DNA of 64,000 nt from an uncultured Oribacterium sp. (GCA_934270345.1 CAKQPT010000002.1:77946-141945); one strand, 5' to 3'. Shown: positions 26,039 through 36,568, counted from the first letter of the stretch. A program made the numbers and translations. The notes: generated by a model not told the origin, from the letters alone.

Positions 26039-28578
26039 GTTCCGGATATAAGCGAAGTATGTCGATGCAGCGAATTTCATATCGTCGATCGGGCTTCCGC
26101 AGTATCGGCCGGGGGCTGTGGTTCCTGCTGACCCTGCTCTGCCTCCTGCTTCTGTTTTCGATGCGTGGCTATGCGGATACGGTCGACCTTTCGGTGACCT
26201 ATGGTTATCAGAACACGGCGAAGGCCGGTCGGCGGCTGCCCCTCAGCATCGGGATCGAAAACCATCAGGAGAGCACCTTCTCCGGTTATATCCATGTCTA
26301 CATGGTTGAGTCGGAGGACAGTGTCTATGAGTACCGCTATCAGAAAATCGTCGAGGGTGGTTCCTCGGATACGCTGAATGTGACGGTGTCACTGAGCTCC
26401 GGTATCAGCCAGCTGCTGGTAACCGCGGAGGATCGGGAGGGGCATACGCTGGGTTCCCGGCGTATCGGCCTCGATGTTGCAGGCTCGGATGCAGAGCTCA
26501 TCATCGGGATCATCTCCGACCATCCGGAGGCGCTCAGCTATCTGAATGATGTCGGGATCAATAACGGTATTCTTCGGACCAGGAGTGTGATTCTACCGGT
26601 CGATGATCTGCCGGATTCGGAGAATGAGCTCGATCAGCTGGATGTTCTTCTGATTTCGGATTTTTCGATGAAGAACATACGCAAGAACGAGGCAGAGGTC
26701 ATCGCACAGTGGGTGCGGGATGGCGGTATCCTGCTGCTGGGAACGGGTGCGCGCGGGGAGGATGCCCTGAGCCCGTACTACGCAGCGTATCTTCGAACGG
26801 CACTTCAGCCGACGGAGATGAGTCTCGAAATGGGGAACACGTATCCCGAGGACGGGGATTCGGAACTTCTCTCGCTGACGGCCTCCCCGGTTCATATCAA
26901 GGGCGGCCAGGAGGTCGTGCTATCCGATGGTATGCCGATCGTTTCAGAGGTCTCGGAGGGGGCGGGTATCGTCGCCATCAGCGGCTATGATTTCTGTGAC
27001 CTCACGCGTTTTGCCACAGATCAGAGTGGATACATCGACCAGCTCTTTTCTGCGATTCTCGGGAAAACGCGTCTCGAAAATCTTTCCGTCACCGCGTCGG
27101 AGCGAAGTCTCGCCCGCTACTGGAATGTGCAGGAGCTTATGAATCTGAGCGATCTCCGAAAGGTGCCGCAGCCGATCCTTTACGCTGTTATCCTCGCTGC
27201 CTATGTGCTTCTGATCGGCCCGGGACTCTACTTTTTCATGCGTGAACGGGAGGTCCTTCGGATGTACCGTCCGGGTGTTCTGCTGGTGACGGCACTGACG
27301 ATCATTCTCGTGTATGTCATGGGACTCGGCACACGTTTCATGGGTCCGTTCCTGACCTGTGTCCGCCTGAAAAATATCTCGGCGGATAGTGTCGATGAGA
27401 CGGATTATCTGAATCTGCGTTCGCCATACTTCCGAAGCTATGAGCTTCCGGTGAAGACCGAGTACGATGTATACCCGATTCTGAAGGGCGCAGATTTTAC
27501 AGGCGATATCCAGGGACTGCTTTCTTCGGAAGATTATGTAAGCCATACGAGCATCGATAACGGTCGTGAGAAAAAGACGATCACGATTCAGAACGCTGCA
27601 CCGTTTGCGGCCCGTTATTTCGAGCTTCATAACAACATGCCGAACGCCGATGGAAGCTTCCAGTCGGATATCGTCTTTGCGGACGGCAGTGTACGTGGCA
27701 CGCTCACGAATGGCACGGCCTATGATCTCAGCGATGCGGCACTGCTGATCTATGGAAAGGTGATCCGGATCGGACGCCTGTATGCCGGTGCCAGCATTGA
27801 CCTCGGACACTGTGAGGTGGTCAATGTGCCGGTGGGCGACAGTCAGAAAATCGCCGCCAGTGTCACCAGCGGAGACTGGCAGAGCTTCCTTCGCTACTAT
27901 CTGATGAACAGCCTGAATGGCTATTTCAGTGATGCGCGCATCGTCGGCTGCGTCCGGGAGGAGAATCCGGAGAAGCAGCCGCTGGATTTCACAGAGCAGA
28001 CGGATATCGACAGCTATGGCTTCACGATGGTGGTTTCCTCACTGCCGCTCAGTACCCGTGTGGGGGATGTCTACAGCTACAGTGCGCTGTCGACGGATCC
28101 TAAGATTCAGTCGGGTGATTATGATGCGACGGAGAATACGGTCGCGAGTGCATGGCCGACGACGCTCGAGTACCATCTCGGCGAGGGCAGTGATATCACG
28201 AGCCTCACGATCGAGAGCCTTTCGGCGGATGATGCGGGGGATGCAAAGTCCATCGGCAGCGTGCGTCCGTTCCGTGGCAGCATGAGCTTCTATAATTATA
28301 CGACGGGTGGTTTCGATGTCATCGATATCGGAAACGGTGTGCTGACGCGGGCACAGCTGGACAGCTACCTCGATGAGGATAATGTGCTCATCGTGCGCTA
28401 TACCTCGAGTGAGGAGAATGCGGGCATTGATGAACGGTGTTATCTCCCGATGCTGACCGTGACGGCACGGAATACAGAGGAAAAGCCGGTGGAGATGATC
28501 GACGCGGCTGAACTTGAGGCATCCGAGTATATCGGGGAAGGCAGTGTGTCGGAGGAAACAGAAACCGGCCTCGGATGA
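26035..28578 (+). CDS. Large exported membrane-anchored protein with glutaminase-like fold region
   Basis: 847 residues, no confident family name. A hydrophobic segment near 28-47 is a signal anchor. Residues ~50-145 look like a beta-rich domain; ~150-345 resemble the GATase-like region of membrane proteins encoded with ABC-type gliding or bacteriocin transporters (LDVLLISDFSMKNI, VRDGGILLLGTGA). Two helices at ~383-405 and ~415-435 separate it from a second beta-rich half. The TTG at 26035 overlaps the kinase stop and follows GGGGAGAG by six bases, so it is the start. Its position between sensor kinase and ABC transporter suggests an accessory envelope subunit, but function is not known. Confidence 0.7.
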   Translation: MSSGYKRSMSMQRISYRRSGFRSIGRGLWFLLTLLCLLLLFSMRGYADTVDLSVTYGYQNTAKAGRRLPLSIGIENHQESTFSGYIHVYMVESEDSVYEYRYQKIVEGGSSDTLNVTVSLSSGISQLLVTAEDREGHTLGSRRIGLDVAGSDAELIIGIISDHPEALSYLNDVGINNGILRTRSVILPVDDLPDSENELDQLDVLLISDFSMKNIRKNEAEVIAQWVRDGGILLLGTGARGEDALSPYYAAYLRTALQPTEMSLEMGNTYPEDGDSELLSLTASPVHIKGGQEVVLSDGMPIVSEVSEGAGIVAISGYDFCDLTRFATDQSGYIDQLFSAILGKTRLENLSVTASERSLARYWNVQELMNLSDLRKVPQPILYAVILAAYVLLIGPGLYFFMREREVLRMYRPGVLLVTALTIILVYVMGLGTRFMGPFLTCVRLKNISADSVDETDYLNLRSPYFRSYELPVKTEYDVYPILKGADFTGDIQGLLSSEDYVSHTSIDNGREKKTITIQNAAPFAARYFELHNNMPNADGSFQSDIVFADGSVRGTLTNGTAYDLSDAALLIYGKVIRIGRLYAGASIDLGHCEVVNVPVGDSQKIAASVTSGDWQSFLRYYLMNSLNGYFSDARIVGCVREENPEKQPLDFTEQTDIDSYGFTMVVSSLPLSTRVGDVYSYSALSTDPKIQSGDYDATENTVASAWPTTLEYHLGEGSDITSLTIESLSADDAGDAKSIGSVRPFRGSMSFYNYTTGGFDVIDIGNGVLTRAQLDSYLDEDNVLIVRYTSSEENAGIDERCYLPMLTVTARNTEEKPVEMIDAAELEASEYIGEGSVSEETETGLG

Positions 28579-28630
28579 GATCGGAAAGAATCTGTATGGG
28601 GTCAGCCACGGATGAGGAAGGAGCGTATCC

Positions 28631-29602
28631 ATGATTTCGTTTGAAAATGTCATAAAGAGCTACGGTCATGTGACAGCGCTCGACGGACTCACGATGCATG
28701 TGGAGGATGGCGCACTGTATGCACTCGTCGGCCCGAATGGCGCCGGGAAAACCACGGCACTTCGTATGCTGCTCGGACTCGTGTATCCGGACAGCGGCCG
28801 GGTCCTGATCGATGATATGGAGGCAGGCGCCGATGTACGTCGCCTGAAGCGCCGCATCGGATATGTGCCGGATCGTATCGGTGCCTACCCGAACCTTCGT
28901 GTATCGGAGTATATGGACTTTTTCGCGGACTGCTATGATATGTCCGGTGTGAAGATGAAGCGGCAGATTCAGATGCTGCTCGATCTCGTCGGATTACGTG
29001 ATCGCCAGGGACAGTATATGGATTCGCTGAGCCGGGGGATGCAGCAGAAGCTGAGCCTCGCACGTGCACTGATTCATGACCCGAAGATCCTCGTCATGGA
29101 TGAGCCGACGGCCGATCTGGATCCGGCGACGCGCTTCGAGTTCCGGCAGATTCTCGCGAGTCTCGCGGATTCCGGAAAGACCATCCTGACCAGCTCGCGT
29201 ACGCTGACGGAGATTTCGGATCTGTGTACGGACATCGGCATCCTCGACCGCGGCCGTCTGGTCATGGAAGGAAAAATCCATGAGGTGCTGGATCGGGTGG
29301 ATGCGTCGAATCCGATCATCATCAGCATCGCAGGAAATCTGAGCCCGGCGATGCAGACGCTGAAGCATGATCGTCTGGTGAAATCGATCAGTATCCGGGA
29401 TAAGAATCTGCTGATTACGTATGCGGGTACACAGAAGGATGAATCGGCGCTGCTTCGCCGGCTGATCGAGGCTGGTGTGCCGGTACGTGGATTCCATCGG
29501 GAGAAGGGTGACCTGGAATCTCTTTTCCTGCAGCTGACCGGTGCACGTGAAGAAAGGAGGGTGACGTACTATGAAGCTGAATCCGATTTTCCGGAGGGAT
29601 GA
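28631..29602 (+). CDS. ABC transporter ATP-binding protein (CcmA/DRA family)
   Basis: 323 residues. Walker A GPNGAGKT at 34-41, a signature written LSRGMQQK (133-140) in place of LSGGQ, as is common in drug-resistance-type ABC-2 systems, and Walker B ILVMDEPTADLD at 153-164. A C-terminal extension of about 100 residues is typical of the group. Partner is the membrane protein gene that starts 32 bases before this one ends. Role, by context, is export or envelope protection. Confidence 0.9.
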   Translation: MISFENVIKSYGHVTALDGLTMHVEDGALYALVGPNGAGKTTALRMLLGLVYPDSGRVLIDDMEAGADVRRLKRRIGYVPDRIGAYPNLRVSEYMDFFADCYDMSGVKMKRQIQMLLDLVGLRDRQGQYMDSLSRGMQQKLSLARALIHDPKILVMDEPTADLDPATRFEFRQILASLADSGKTILTSSRTLTEISDLCTDIGILDRGRLVMEGKIHEVLDRVDASNPIIISIAGNLSPAMQTLKHDRLVKSISIRDKNLLITYAGTQKDESALLRRLIEAGVPVRGFHREKGDLESLFLQLTGAREERRVTYYEAESDFPEG

Positions 29603-30287
29603 GATCATCAACGCACGTAGTCTGACGCTTCCGCTGCTTGTGACACTCCTGAACGGGGGACTGAGCATCCTGATTCTCATCAATCTGTTTTATATCGTCT
29701 CGACGGCGGAACTGACGGGGGAGATCGCGTATCGAAGCTTCCTGCGCATCTACTATATCGCGGCGCTGCTGGAGCTTCTGCTCGTGATTCTGATCGCACC
29801 GGCACTGGCCGCTTCCTCGGTCGCCAGCGAGCGGGACCAGCGTTCACTGGGCCTTCTGCTGACGACCCAGCTGACACCGGCGGATATCATCATCGGTAAG
29901 CTGATGAGCGTGATGAGTACACTGATGCTGCTCGTCGCGACGGCACTTCCGATCTTCGCAACCGTATACATCTATGGCGGTATTACCTTCTTCGATATCC
30001 TGATGTATCTGCTCACGGCCTTCGTATGCGCGCTGTTGTCCACGAGCATCGGTATCCTCGTCAGTGTCAGTATCTATATTACGACGGCCGCCACCCTAGT
30101 GTCGTATGCCGGCATGACACTCTGCATCCTGGTCGCTCTGCTGCTGGTTCAGTTCCGTGGACGCTTCGGCATCGGCGGCGTGCAGGCGTATATCATCGCC
30201 CTGCTGTTTCTCATGCTTCTTTCGCTTCTGGCACTCTGCTTCAGCATGCGACAGCTGAAGCCGCATCCGGTGCGCCGGAAAGCATAG
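29571..30287 (+). CDS. ABC-2 family transporter permease
   Basis: 238 residues with six membrane helices. NPIFRRDEIINARS at the start and SSVASERDQRSLGLLLTT near 85 are found in the ABC-2 permease family, where the second marks a conserved loop after helix 2. GGAGG lies ten bases before the ATG inside the ATPase gene, a tight translational coupling. It forms the membrane part of the transporter with the preceding ATPase. Confidence 0.87.
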   Translation: MKLNPIFRRDEIINARSLTLPLLVTLLNGGLSILILINLFYIVSTAELTGEIAYRSFLRIYYIAALLELLLVILIAPALAASSVASERDQRSLGLLLTTQLTPADIIIGKLMSVMSTLMLLVATALPIFATVYIYGGITFFDILMYLLTAFVCALLSTSIGILVSVSIYITTAATLVSYAGMTLCILVALLLVQFRGRFGIGGVQAYIIALLFLMLLSLLALCFSMRQLKPHPVRRKA

Positions 30288-30394
30288 ATGAAAGAACGGT
30301 AAGGACAGAATATGCCATGATGCTTCGGACGCGCAGCCGGCCTTCCGTACATGGTATACAGGATCGACAGCAAGAGGAGACAGAAAAGAGCAGA

Positions 30395-30940
30395 ATGAAA
30401 GAAGTGGTGGATATCACGGAAAACAGAATACGGGATCCGGAGCGGAGGCGTCGGAAAGCAGCGCGTATCTGCTTCCTGCTGAGCCTCCTGTGGATGATGT
30501 TTATTTTTATGATGTCGCAGCAGAACGCAGATACGTCGACGGAGACCAGTCTGCGGGCAGGAACGCTCGTGGCAGAGCTCGTGGTTCCGGGCTATCGTGA
30601 CTGGACGGCAGCAGAGCAGCGGGCACTCGCGATACAGATCGATTATCCGGTGCGGAAGCTCGCCCATGCCAGCGAGTATACGGTCCTCGGCATACTGTAC
30701 AGTCGGAGTGTACTGTCGGTGACTACGGTACCGAGGCGGAGAAAGCTGCTCTGTACGGCCTTTCCGCTCGGCGTACTCTATGCGATGAGTGATGAGTTTC
30801 ATCAGCTGTTTGTGCCGGGACGTGCCGGGCGGGTGAGCGATGTGCTCATTGACAGCGCCGGGGTGCTGCTCGGCATCGCGATTGTTTCTCTTTTTATGCA
30901 CATCAAGCAATTCTTGAAAACGAGGTCTGTTTATGCTTAA
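30395..30940 (+). CDS. VanZ-like family membrane protein
   Basis: 181 residues, four membrane helices. RKLAHASEYTVLGILY and DEFHQLFVPGRAGRVSDVL are the central VanZ-like motifs. VanZ confers low-level teicoplanin resistance; most family members have no proven role but act at the envelope. A longer reading frame begins at 30026 inside the previous gene; the ATG at 30395 gives the normal family length and follows GAAAAGAG. It closes the VanRS-ABC-VanZ group. Confidence 0.83.
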   Translation: MKEVVDITENRIRDPERRRRKAARICFLLSLLWMMFIFMMSQQNADTSTETSLRAGTLVAELVVPGYRDWTAAEQRALAIQIDYPVRKLAHASEYTVLGILYSRSVLSVTTVPRRRKLLCTAFPLGVLYAMSDEFHQLFVPGRAGRVSDVLIDSAGVLLGIAIVSLFMHIKQFLKTRSVYA

Positions 30941-30976
30941 ATGTTATCTATTGAAATCGGATGTAAGAGGTGAAAG

Positions 30977-31606
30977 ATGAACTGTATCATGATCGGTATC
31001 GCCGGTGGTTCAGGCTCCGGCAAGTCAACCTTTACAAATCGTCTGAAGAAGGAATTCGGTGACCAGGTCACCGTCATTTATCATGACAATTATTATCGCT
31101 CGAACGATGGTATCCCGTTCGAGGTGCGGCAGAAGGTGAACTATGATCATCCGGATGCCTTCGAAACGGATCTGCTGATTGCTCACCTGAAGGCGCTTCG
31201 CCGCGGTGAGAGCGTACAGTGCCCGGTGTATAACTATGCCGAGCATAACCGTTCGCAGGAGACGGTCGAGCTCCGACCGAGCAGAATCATCATCATCGAG
31301 GGCATTCTCGTCCTCGAGAATCCGGAGCTTCGTTCTCTTTTCGATATCAAAATCTATGTGGAAGCCGATGCAGATGAGCGTATTATCCGTCGCATCATCC
31401 GTGATGTGAAGGAGCGTGGCCGTCATGTCGAGGATATCTCCGAGCAGTATCTGACGACAGTGAAGCCGATGCACTATCTGTATGTCGAGCCGACGAAAGC
31501 ACTCGCGGACATCGTCATCAACAGTGGTATGAATGATGTCGCCTTCGATCTTATGCGTACGAAGATTCAGAAGATTCTCGATACACCGGAGAACGGAGCC
31601 GAATAA
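30977..31606 (+). CDS. udk: Uridine kinase
   Basis: 209 residues, standard length. P-loop GGSGSGKST (10-18), then YHDNYYRSNDGI, NYDHPDAFETDLL and YNYAEHNRS, all conserved in bacterial uridine kinases that phosphorylate uridine or cytidine in the pyrimidine salvage pathway. AAGAGGTGAAAG precedes the ATG. No specific functional link with its neighbours. Confidence 0.94.
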   Translation: MNCIMIGIAGGSGSGKSTFTNRLKKEFGDQVTVIYHDNYYRSNDGIPFEVRQKVNYDHPDAFETDLLIAHLKALRRGESVQCPVYNYAEHNRSQETVELRPSRIIIIEGILVLENPELRSLFDIKIYVEADADERIIRRIIRDVKERGRHVEDISEQYLTTVKPMHYLYVEPTKALADIVINSGMNDVAFDLMRTKIQKILDTPENGAE

Positions 31607-31691
31607 CAGCCCATCACGGTCGGGGTCGACCGATGAAGGATAGAAGCAGACACTTAAACGTACACGTACATGAAAAATGGGAGGTAGCCGC

Positions 31692-33173
31692 ATGCTTTAC
31701 AACAGTACCCGAGGGGGAGAGAACGGACTCCGCGCATCGGAGGCGATTCTGAAGGGTCTCGCGTCAGATGGTGGTCTTTTCATGCCGGAGAAACTGCCGG
31801 TACTTACGAAGCCACTTTCGGAATTAAGCACGCTTTCATATCAGGATCTTGCGTATGAGATTATGAAGGAGTTTTTCACGGATTTCACCGAGGAGGAGCT
31901 CCGTCACTGTATCTGTGCGGCCTACGATGAGAAGTTCGAGGATCCGAAGATCGCACCGCTGGTAAAGAAGGGCGGCGCATGGTACCTCGAGCTGTTCCAT
32001 GGAAAGACCATCGCATTTAAGGATATGGCCCTTTCCATCCTCCCGCACCTGATGGTGACCAGTGCACGGAAGAATCAGGTGACGGATCGTATCGTGATTC
32101 TGACCGCGACCTCCGGTGATACCGGAAAGGCGGCGATGGCCGGCTTCGCGGATGTACCGGGTACGGAAATCATCGTATTCTATCCGTATGGTGGGGTTTC
32201 CCGTTTCCAGGAGCTGCAGATGCGCACGGAGCCGGGAAAGAACACCCATGCAGCGGCGATCCGCGGCAACTTCGATGATGCCCAGACCGGTGTGAAGCAG
32301 ATCTTCCATGATCAGGCATTCGCACAGAAGCTGAAGGCGCAGGGCGTCGTGCTGAGCTCGGCGAACTCCATCAACATCGGCCGTCTGGTTCCGCAGGTGG
32401 TTTACTATGTCTATGCCTATGGCCAGATGCTGCAGGCCGGCGATGTCGCAGAGGGTGAGAAGATCAATGTCTGCGTACCGACCGGTAACTTCGGTAATAT
32501 CCTGGCAGCGTACCTCGCGAAGCACATGGGCGTGCCGATCGAGAAGCTGATCTGCGCATCCAACGAAAATAAGGTATTGACGGACTTCTTCGGTACCGGC
32601 GAGTATAACCGGAACCGTCCGTTTATTCTGACCTCCAGCCCGTCGATGGATATCCTGATCTCCTCGAACCTGGAGCGTCTCATCTATCTCAGCACCGGCT
32701 GCGACAGCGCGAAGACTGCACAGCTCATGGAGGACCTTCGTACGAAGGGCGTGTATGAGGTGAGCGACGATATGCGTCAGTTCATGGCGGACTTCGTCGG
32801 TGGCTTCGCAGAGGAGCCGGAGGTCTTTAAGACCATCCGTGATCTGAAGGAAGAGGCCGGATATGTACTGGATCCGCATACAGCAGTTGCATCTGCCGTC
32901 TATAAGCAGTATGCTGAAAAGACGGGCGATACCCGTAAGACGGTGATCGCATCGACCGCAAGCCCGTATAAGTTTGCGCCGAATGTGATGAAGGCCCTCG
33001 GCATCGATGTGGAGGATCAGGATGTGTTTGCTGTCATCGATCAGCTCTCGGAGATTTCCGGCGTGCCGGAGCCACGTGCGATTCGTGAGGTACGGAACGC
33101 AGAGATCCGTCACAGCGAGGTCTGTGAGATTTCCGAGATGAAGAAGATGGTCGAGGACTTCCTCTTTGTCTGA
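31692..33173 (+). CDS. thrC: Threonine synthase
   Basis: 493 residues, of the long clostridial/fungal class. MLYNSTRGG with ASDGGLFMPEKLP is the N-terminal signature; the PLP lysine is K110 in AFKDMALSIL; ATSGDTGKAAM and PTGNFGNILA make up phosphate and substrate binding. It converts O-phosphohomoserine to threonine. The ATG at 31692 is preferred to the one at 31677, since GGGAGG lies eight bases upstream. It stands alone with intergenic gaps on both sides. Confidence 0.95.
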   Translation: MLYNSTRGGENGLRASEAILKGLASDGGLFMPEKLPVLTKPLSELSTLSYQDLAYEIMKEFFTDFTEEELRHCICAAYDEKFEDPKIAPLVKKGGAWYLELFHGKTIAFKDMALSILPHLMVTSARKNQVTDRIVILTATSGDTGKAAMAGFADVPGTEIIVFYPYGGVSRFQELQMRTEPGKNTHAAAIRGNFDDAQTGVKQIFHDQAFAQKLKAQGVVLSSANSINIGRLVPQVVYYVYAYGQMLQAGDVAEGEKINVCVPTGNFGNILAAYLAKHMGVPIEKLICASNENKVLTDFFGTGEYNRNRPFILTSSPSMDILISSNLERLIYLSTGCDSAKTAQLMEDLRTKGVYEVSDDMRQFMADFVGGFAEEPEVFKTIRDLKEEAGYVLDPHTAVASAVYKQYAEKTGDTRKTVIASTASPYKFAPNVMKALGIDVEDQDVFAVIDQLSEISGVPEPRAIREVRNAEIRHSEVCEISEMKKMVEDFLFV

Positions 33174-33265
33174 GATTTTCCAGAGAGCGCATCGTGCCGG
33201 TGAGAGAACGACAGTGATGTGTTTGGTGAAAGTGCGTACAGAAAACATGGAAAAGGTGCTATAGC

Positions 33266-33309
33266 TTGTTTATGTTTCTGTAGAAATACAATGCGGACTG
33301 TGTTAATAT
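33266..33309 (+). promoter_or_regulatory. Promoter region of the class II aldolase gene
   Basis: Two candidates overlap: an extended -10 TGTTAATAT (33301-33309) and TTGTTT (33266) with TACAAT (33287), 15 apart. AT-rich, and ending 40 bases before a strong AGGAGG. Confidence 0.45.
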
Positions 33310-33351
33310 ATTCACATAGTTTATAAATGTTATTTTATAGGAGGAAATAAA

Positions 33352-34215
33352 ATGTTAGTTAACGCTAAGGGAATGCTTGACAAGGCACTGGCTGGTCACT
33401 ATGCAGTACCACACTTCAACATCAACGATCTGGAGTGGGCGAAGTCTGTACTGCTCGCTTGCGAGGAGGTACAGTCTCCGGTGATCCTCGGTGTATCCGA
33501 GGGTGCAGGCAAGTACATGACCGGCTTTAAGACCGTCGCTGCGATGGTAAAGGCGATGGTAGAGGAGCTCGGCATCACCGTTCCGGTGGCACTTCACCTT
33601 GACCACGGCACATACGATGGAGCGAAGGCATGCATCGAGGCAGGCTTTACTTCTGTTATGTTTGATGGTTCACACTATGACATCGACGAGAACGTAGAGA
33701 AGACCAAGGAGCTCGTAAAGCTCGCACACGAGCATGGCTGCAGCCTGGAGGCTGAGGTCGGCGGTATCGGCGGTGTAGAGGATGGTGTTACCTCTGCCGG
33801 TGAGAAGGCAGATCCTGCAGAGTGCAAGCGCATCGCAGATCTCGGTGTGGATTTCCTTGCAGCTGGTATCGGCAATATTCACGGTGTATATCCGGCAGAC
33901 TGGCAGGGTCTCGACTTCGAGGTGCTCGCAGCCATCAAGGAGCAGATCGGTGATCTTCCGATGGTTCTTCACGGCGGTTCCGGTATCCCGGATGAGATGA
34001 TTCAGAAGGCCATTTCTCTCGGCGTATCGAAGATCAATGTTAATACCGAGCTTCAGATCGTATTTGCAAAGGCAACCAGAGCGTACATCGAGGCTGGTAA
34101 GGATCTTCAGGGCAAGGGCTACGATCCTCGTAAGCTCCTGAAGCCGGGTGCAGAGGCCATCATCGAGGAGTGCAAGGCACGTATCGCTGTATTCGGTTCA
34201 GCACATAAGGCTTAA
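33352..34215 (+). CDS. fba: Class II fructose-bisphosphate aldolase
   Basis: 287 residues. Starts with MLVNAKGMLDKALAGHYAVP; the zinc-binding and catalytic LHLDHG (81-86) contains D84 and H85, and FTSVMFDGSHYD, LEAEVGGIGGVEDG and HGGSGIPDEMI follow, giving the full class II fold. It cleaves fructose 1,6-bisphosphate to the two trioses; tagatose- and ketose-specific relatives share this pattern. TAGGAGGAAATAAA precedes the ATG. The codon choice differs from the polysaccharide genes, as in highly expressed glycolytic genes. Confidence 0.92.
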   Translation: MLVNAKGMLDKALAGHYAVPHFNINDLEWAKSVLLACEEVQSPVILGVSEGAGKYMTGFKTVAAMVKAMVEELGITVPVALHLDHGTYDGAKACIEAGFTSVMFDGSHYDIDENVEKTKELVKLAHEHGCSLEAEVGGIGGVEDGVTSAGEKADPAECKRIADLGVDFLAAGIGNIHGVYPADWQGLDFEVLAAIKEQIGDLPMVLHGGSGIPDEMIQKAISLGVSKINVNTELQIVFAKATRAYIEAGKDLQGKGYDPRKLLKPGAEAIIEECKARIAVFGSAHKA

Positions 34216-34231
34216 TTTACGGTTACTTTTA

Positions 34232-34264
34232 GAACCTGTCCCAGATCCTGGGACGGGTTCTTTT
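34232..34264 (+). terminator. Intrinsic terminator of the aldolase gene
   Basis: 13-bp stem (34232-34244 with 34248-34260, one G-U pair), three-base loop, TTTT tail. Confidence 0.9.
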
Positions 34265-34311
34265 CACGCACTATGTTCTTCCTTTCATAGGGGAGTAGAA
34301 GGAGACAATGA

Positions 34312-36447
34312 ATGAGTGAAGTTTTAAATGTTACGGAAATTTTCGGTGAGGATGTCTTTAATGACAAGGTGATGCAGGAGCGTCTTCCGAAGGCAGTGTA
34401 TAAGAAGCTGAAGAAGACCATCACCGAGGGCTACGAGCTCGATCCGACCATCGCGGATGCGGTTGCACAGGCGATGAAAGAGTGGGCACTCGAGAACGGT
34501 GCGACCCACTACACGCACTGGTTCCAGCCGCTGACCGGGATCACCGCAGAGAAGCATGATTCCTTTATCTCGGCCGCCGATGCCGATGGTAAGGTCATCA
34601 TGGAGTTCTCCGGCAAGGAGCTGGTCCGCAGTGAGGCCGATGCATCCTCATTCCCGTCCGGTGGACTTCGTGCGACCTTTGAGGCGAGAGGCTACACCAT
34701 CTGGGACTGCACCAGCCCGGCCTTCCTTCGTCGCGAGGGAGAGCATGGCGAAATCGTAACACTTTGCATTCCGACCTCCTTCTGTTCCTTCGGCGGTGAG
34801 GCACTGGATACGAAGACCCCGCTGCTGCGCTCCATGCAGGCGGTCAATGAACAGGCACTGCGTATTCTCCGTCTGTTCGGTAACACGACATCGAAGTCGG
34901 TGAAGCCATCCGTCGGTGCAGAGCAGGAGTACTTCCTGATCGACCGGAACAAGTATCTGAAGCGGAAGGACCTCATCTATACGGGCCGTACCCTTTTCGG
35001 CGTGATGCCGGCGAAGGGCCAGGAGCTCGATGACCACTACTTCGGCTCGATCCGTCATCGCATCGCTGCCTTCATGCGTGATGTGGATGTGCAGCTCTGG
35101 AAGCTCGGCGTCACCGCGAAGACCGAGCATAACGAGGTCGCACCGGCACAGCATGAGCTGGCACCGGTCTATGATGAGGCAAACCTCGCCGTCGACCATA
35201 ACCAGCTGGTGATGGAGGTCATGAAGAAGACCGCACCACGCCATGGTCTCGAGTGCCTGCTTCATGAGAAACCGTTCTCCGGTGTCAATGGTTCCGGTAA
35301 GCACAACAACTGGTCGCTCGTAACGGATGATGGCATCAATCTGATGTATCCGGGCGAGACACCGCATGAGAACATTCAGTTCCTTCTGGTACTTTCCTGC
35401 GTACTGGCCGCAGTCGATAAGCATGCGGACCTTCTTCGTCTCAGTGCGGCGGATGTTGGAAACGAGCATCGTCTCGGTGCGGATGAGGCACCACCAGCGA
35501 TCGTTTCTGCGTTCATCGGCACCCAGCTCGAGGATGTCGTGGAGCAGCTGATCGGTACCGGTTATGCGACCGAGTCGAAGCAGGGCAAGATTCTCCCGAC
35601 CGGTGTCAATACCATGCCGGATCTCTATGCGGATGTAACGGATCGTAACCGTACCTCGCCGTTTGCCTTTACCGGTAACAAGTTCGAGTTCCGTATGGTG
35701 GGTTCTGCTGAGTCCATCGCAAGTGCGAACATCATCCTCGATGCCATCGTCGCAGAGCAGTTTAAGGAAGCCGCCGACGTACTGGAGAAGGCGGAGAACT
35801 TCAGTGATGCATGTCATGACTACATCAAGAAGCTGCTGACCGAGCATCAGCGCATCATCTTTAACGGAAACGGCTACTCCGAGGAGTGGGTAGAGGAGGC
35901 AGAGCGCAGAGGTCTTCCGAATCTTCCATCCATGGTGGATGCGATTCCGGCCCTGACCACCGAGAAGGCGATCAGGCTCTTTAAGGAGTTTGGTATCTAT
36001 ACACAGGCCGAGCTGGTGAGCCGCGAGGAGGTCGAGTACGAGCAGTATTCGAAGGTCATCAATATCGAGGCACGTGCGATGATCAACATCTCCGGCAAGC
36101 AGATCATCCCGGCGGTTATCCACTACACCACCCGTCTCGCGGATTCGATCCGCAAGGTGAGCGAGGCGTGCCCGGAGGCGGATGTATCGGTTCAGAAGGG
36201 ACTTCTGCTGCATGCGTCGAAGCTGCTTTCAGACATGGAGCAGGCGAGAACGAAGCTGCTGCAGGATGTCGAGCTGTATGGCCCGGAGAAGGATGCCGTG
36301 AAGAAGGCACGTGCATACCACGATACGATCGTGCCGGATATGCGGGCATTGCGTACACCGGTCGATGAGCTGGAGCAGATTGTGGATAAGGATCTGTGGC
36401 CGTATCCGAGCTATGGTGATATGATTTTCGAGGTTTCCGAGCCTTGA
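34312..36447 (+). CDS. glnN: Glutamine synthetase type III
   Basis: 711 residues, the large GSIII type common in Clostridia and Bacteroidetes and unlike GlnA. N-terminal [24 protein letters not shown] followed by AEKHDSFIS, the catalytic [10 protein letters not shown], and [10 protein letters not shown] are the GSIII signatures. It forms glutamine from glutamate and ammonia with ATP. The ATG follows AGAAGGAGA. Flanked by terminators on both sides, hence its own transcript; no glnR- or glnB-like gene is present. Confidence 0.95.
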   Translation: MSEVLNVTEIFGEDVFNDKVMQERLPKAVYKKLKKTITEGYELDPTIADAVAQAMKEWALENGATHYTHWFQPLTGITAEKHDSFISAADADGKVIMEFSGKELVRSEADASSFPSGGLRATFEARGYTIWDCTSPAFLRREGEHGEIVTLCIPTSFCSFGGEALDTKTPLLRSMQAVNEQALRILRLFGNTTSKSVKPSVGAEQEYFLIDRNKYLKRKDLIYTGRTLFGVMPAKGQELDDHYFGSIRHRIAAFMRDVDVQLWKLGVTAKTEHNEVAPAQHELAPVYDEANLAVDHNQLVMEVMKKTAPRHGLECLLHEKPFSGVNGSGKHNNWSLVTDDGINLMYPGETPHENIQFLLVLSCVLAAVDKHADLLRLSAADVGNEHRLGADEAPPAIVSAFIGTQLEDVVEQLIGTGYATESKQGKILPTGVNTMPDLYADVTDRNRTSPFAFTGNKFEFRMVGSAESIASANIILDAIVAEQFKEAADVLEKAENFSDACHDYIKKLLTEHQRIIFNGNGYSEEWVEEAERRGLPNLPSMVDAIPALTTEKAIRLFKEFGIYTQAELVSREEVEYEQYSKVINIEARAMINISGKQIIPAVIHYTTRLADSIRKVSEACPEADVSVQKGLLLHASKLLSDMEQARTKLLQDVELYGPEKDAVKKARAYHDTIVPDMRALRTPVDELEQIVDKDLWPYPSYGDMIFEVSEP

Positions 36448-36453
36448 TTTTTC

Positions 36454-36481
36454 AGTCCGTCACGTGAGTGACGGACTTTTT
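36454..36481 (+). terminator. Intrinsic terminator of glnN
   Basis: 10-bp stem (36454-36463 with 36468-36477), GTGA loop, TTTTT tail. Confidence 0.9.
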
Positions 36482-36530
36482 CTATATTGAAATAGCGTCT
36501 GCATTATGCTAATATGTTCAGAATCAAATG

Positions 36531-36539
36531 TGATATAAT
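36531..36539 (+). promoter_or_regulatory. Extended -10 promoter of the LicC-LicA fusion gene
   Basis: TGATATAAT: a perfect -10 with the TGn extension and no recognisable -35. It lies 30 bases before the start codon. Confidence 0.5.
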
Positions 36540-36568
36540 GATTATTGAACAAGAAAGGCGGAGCCACG

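Noticed and set aside
34648-36213. 521-residue minus-strand frame opposite glutamine synthetase
   Set aside because: Shadow of a strongly coding gene; composition is that of reversed codons.
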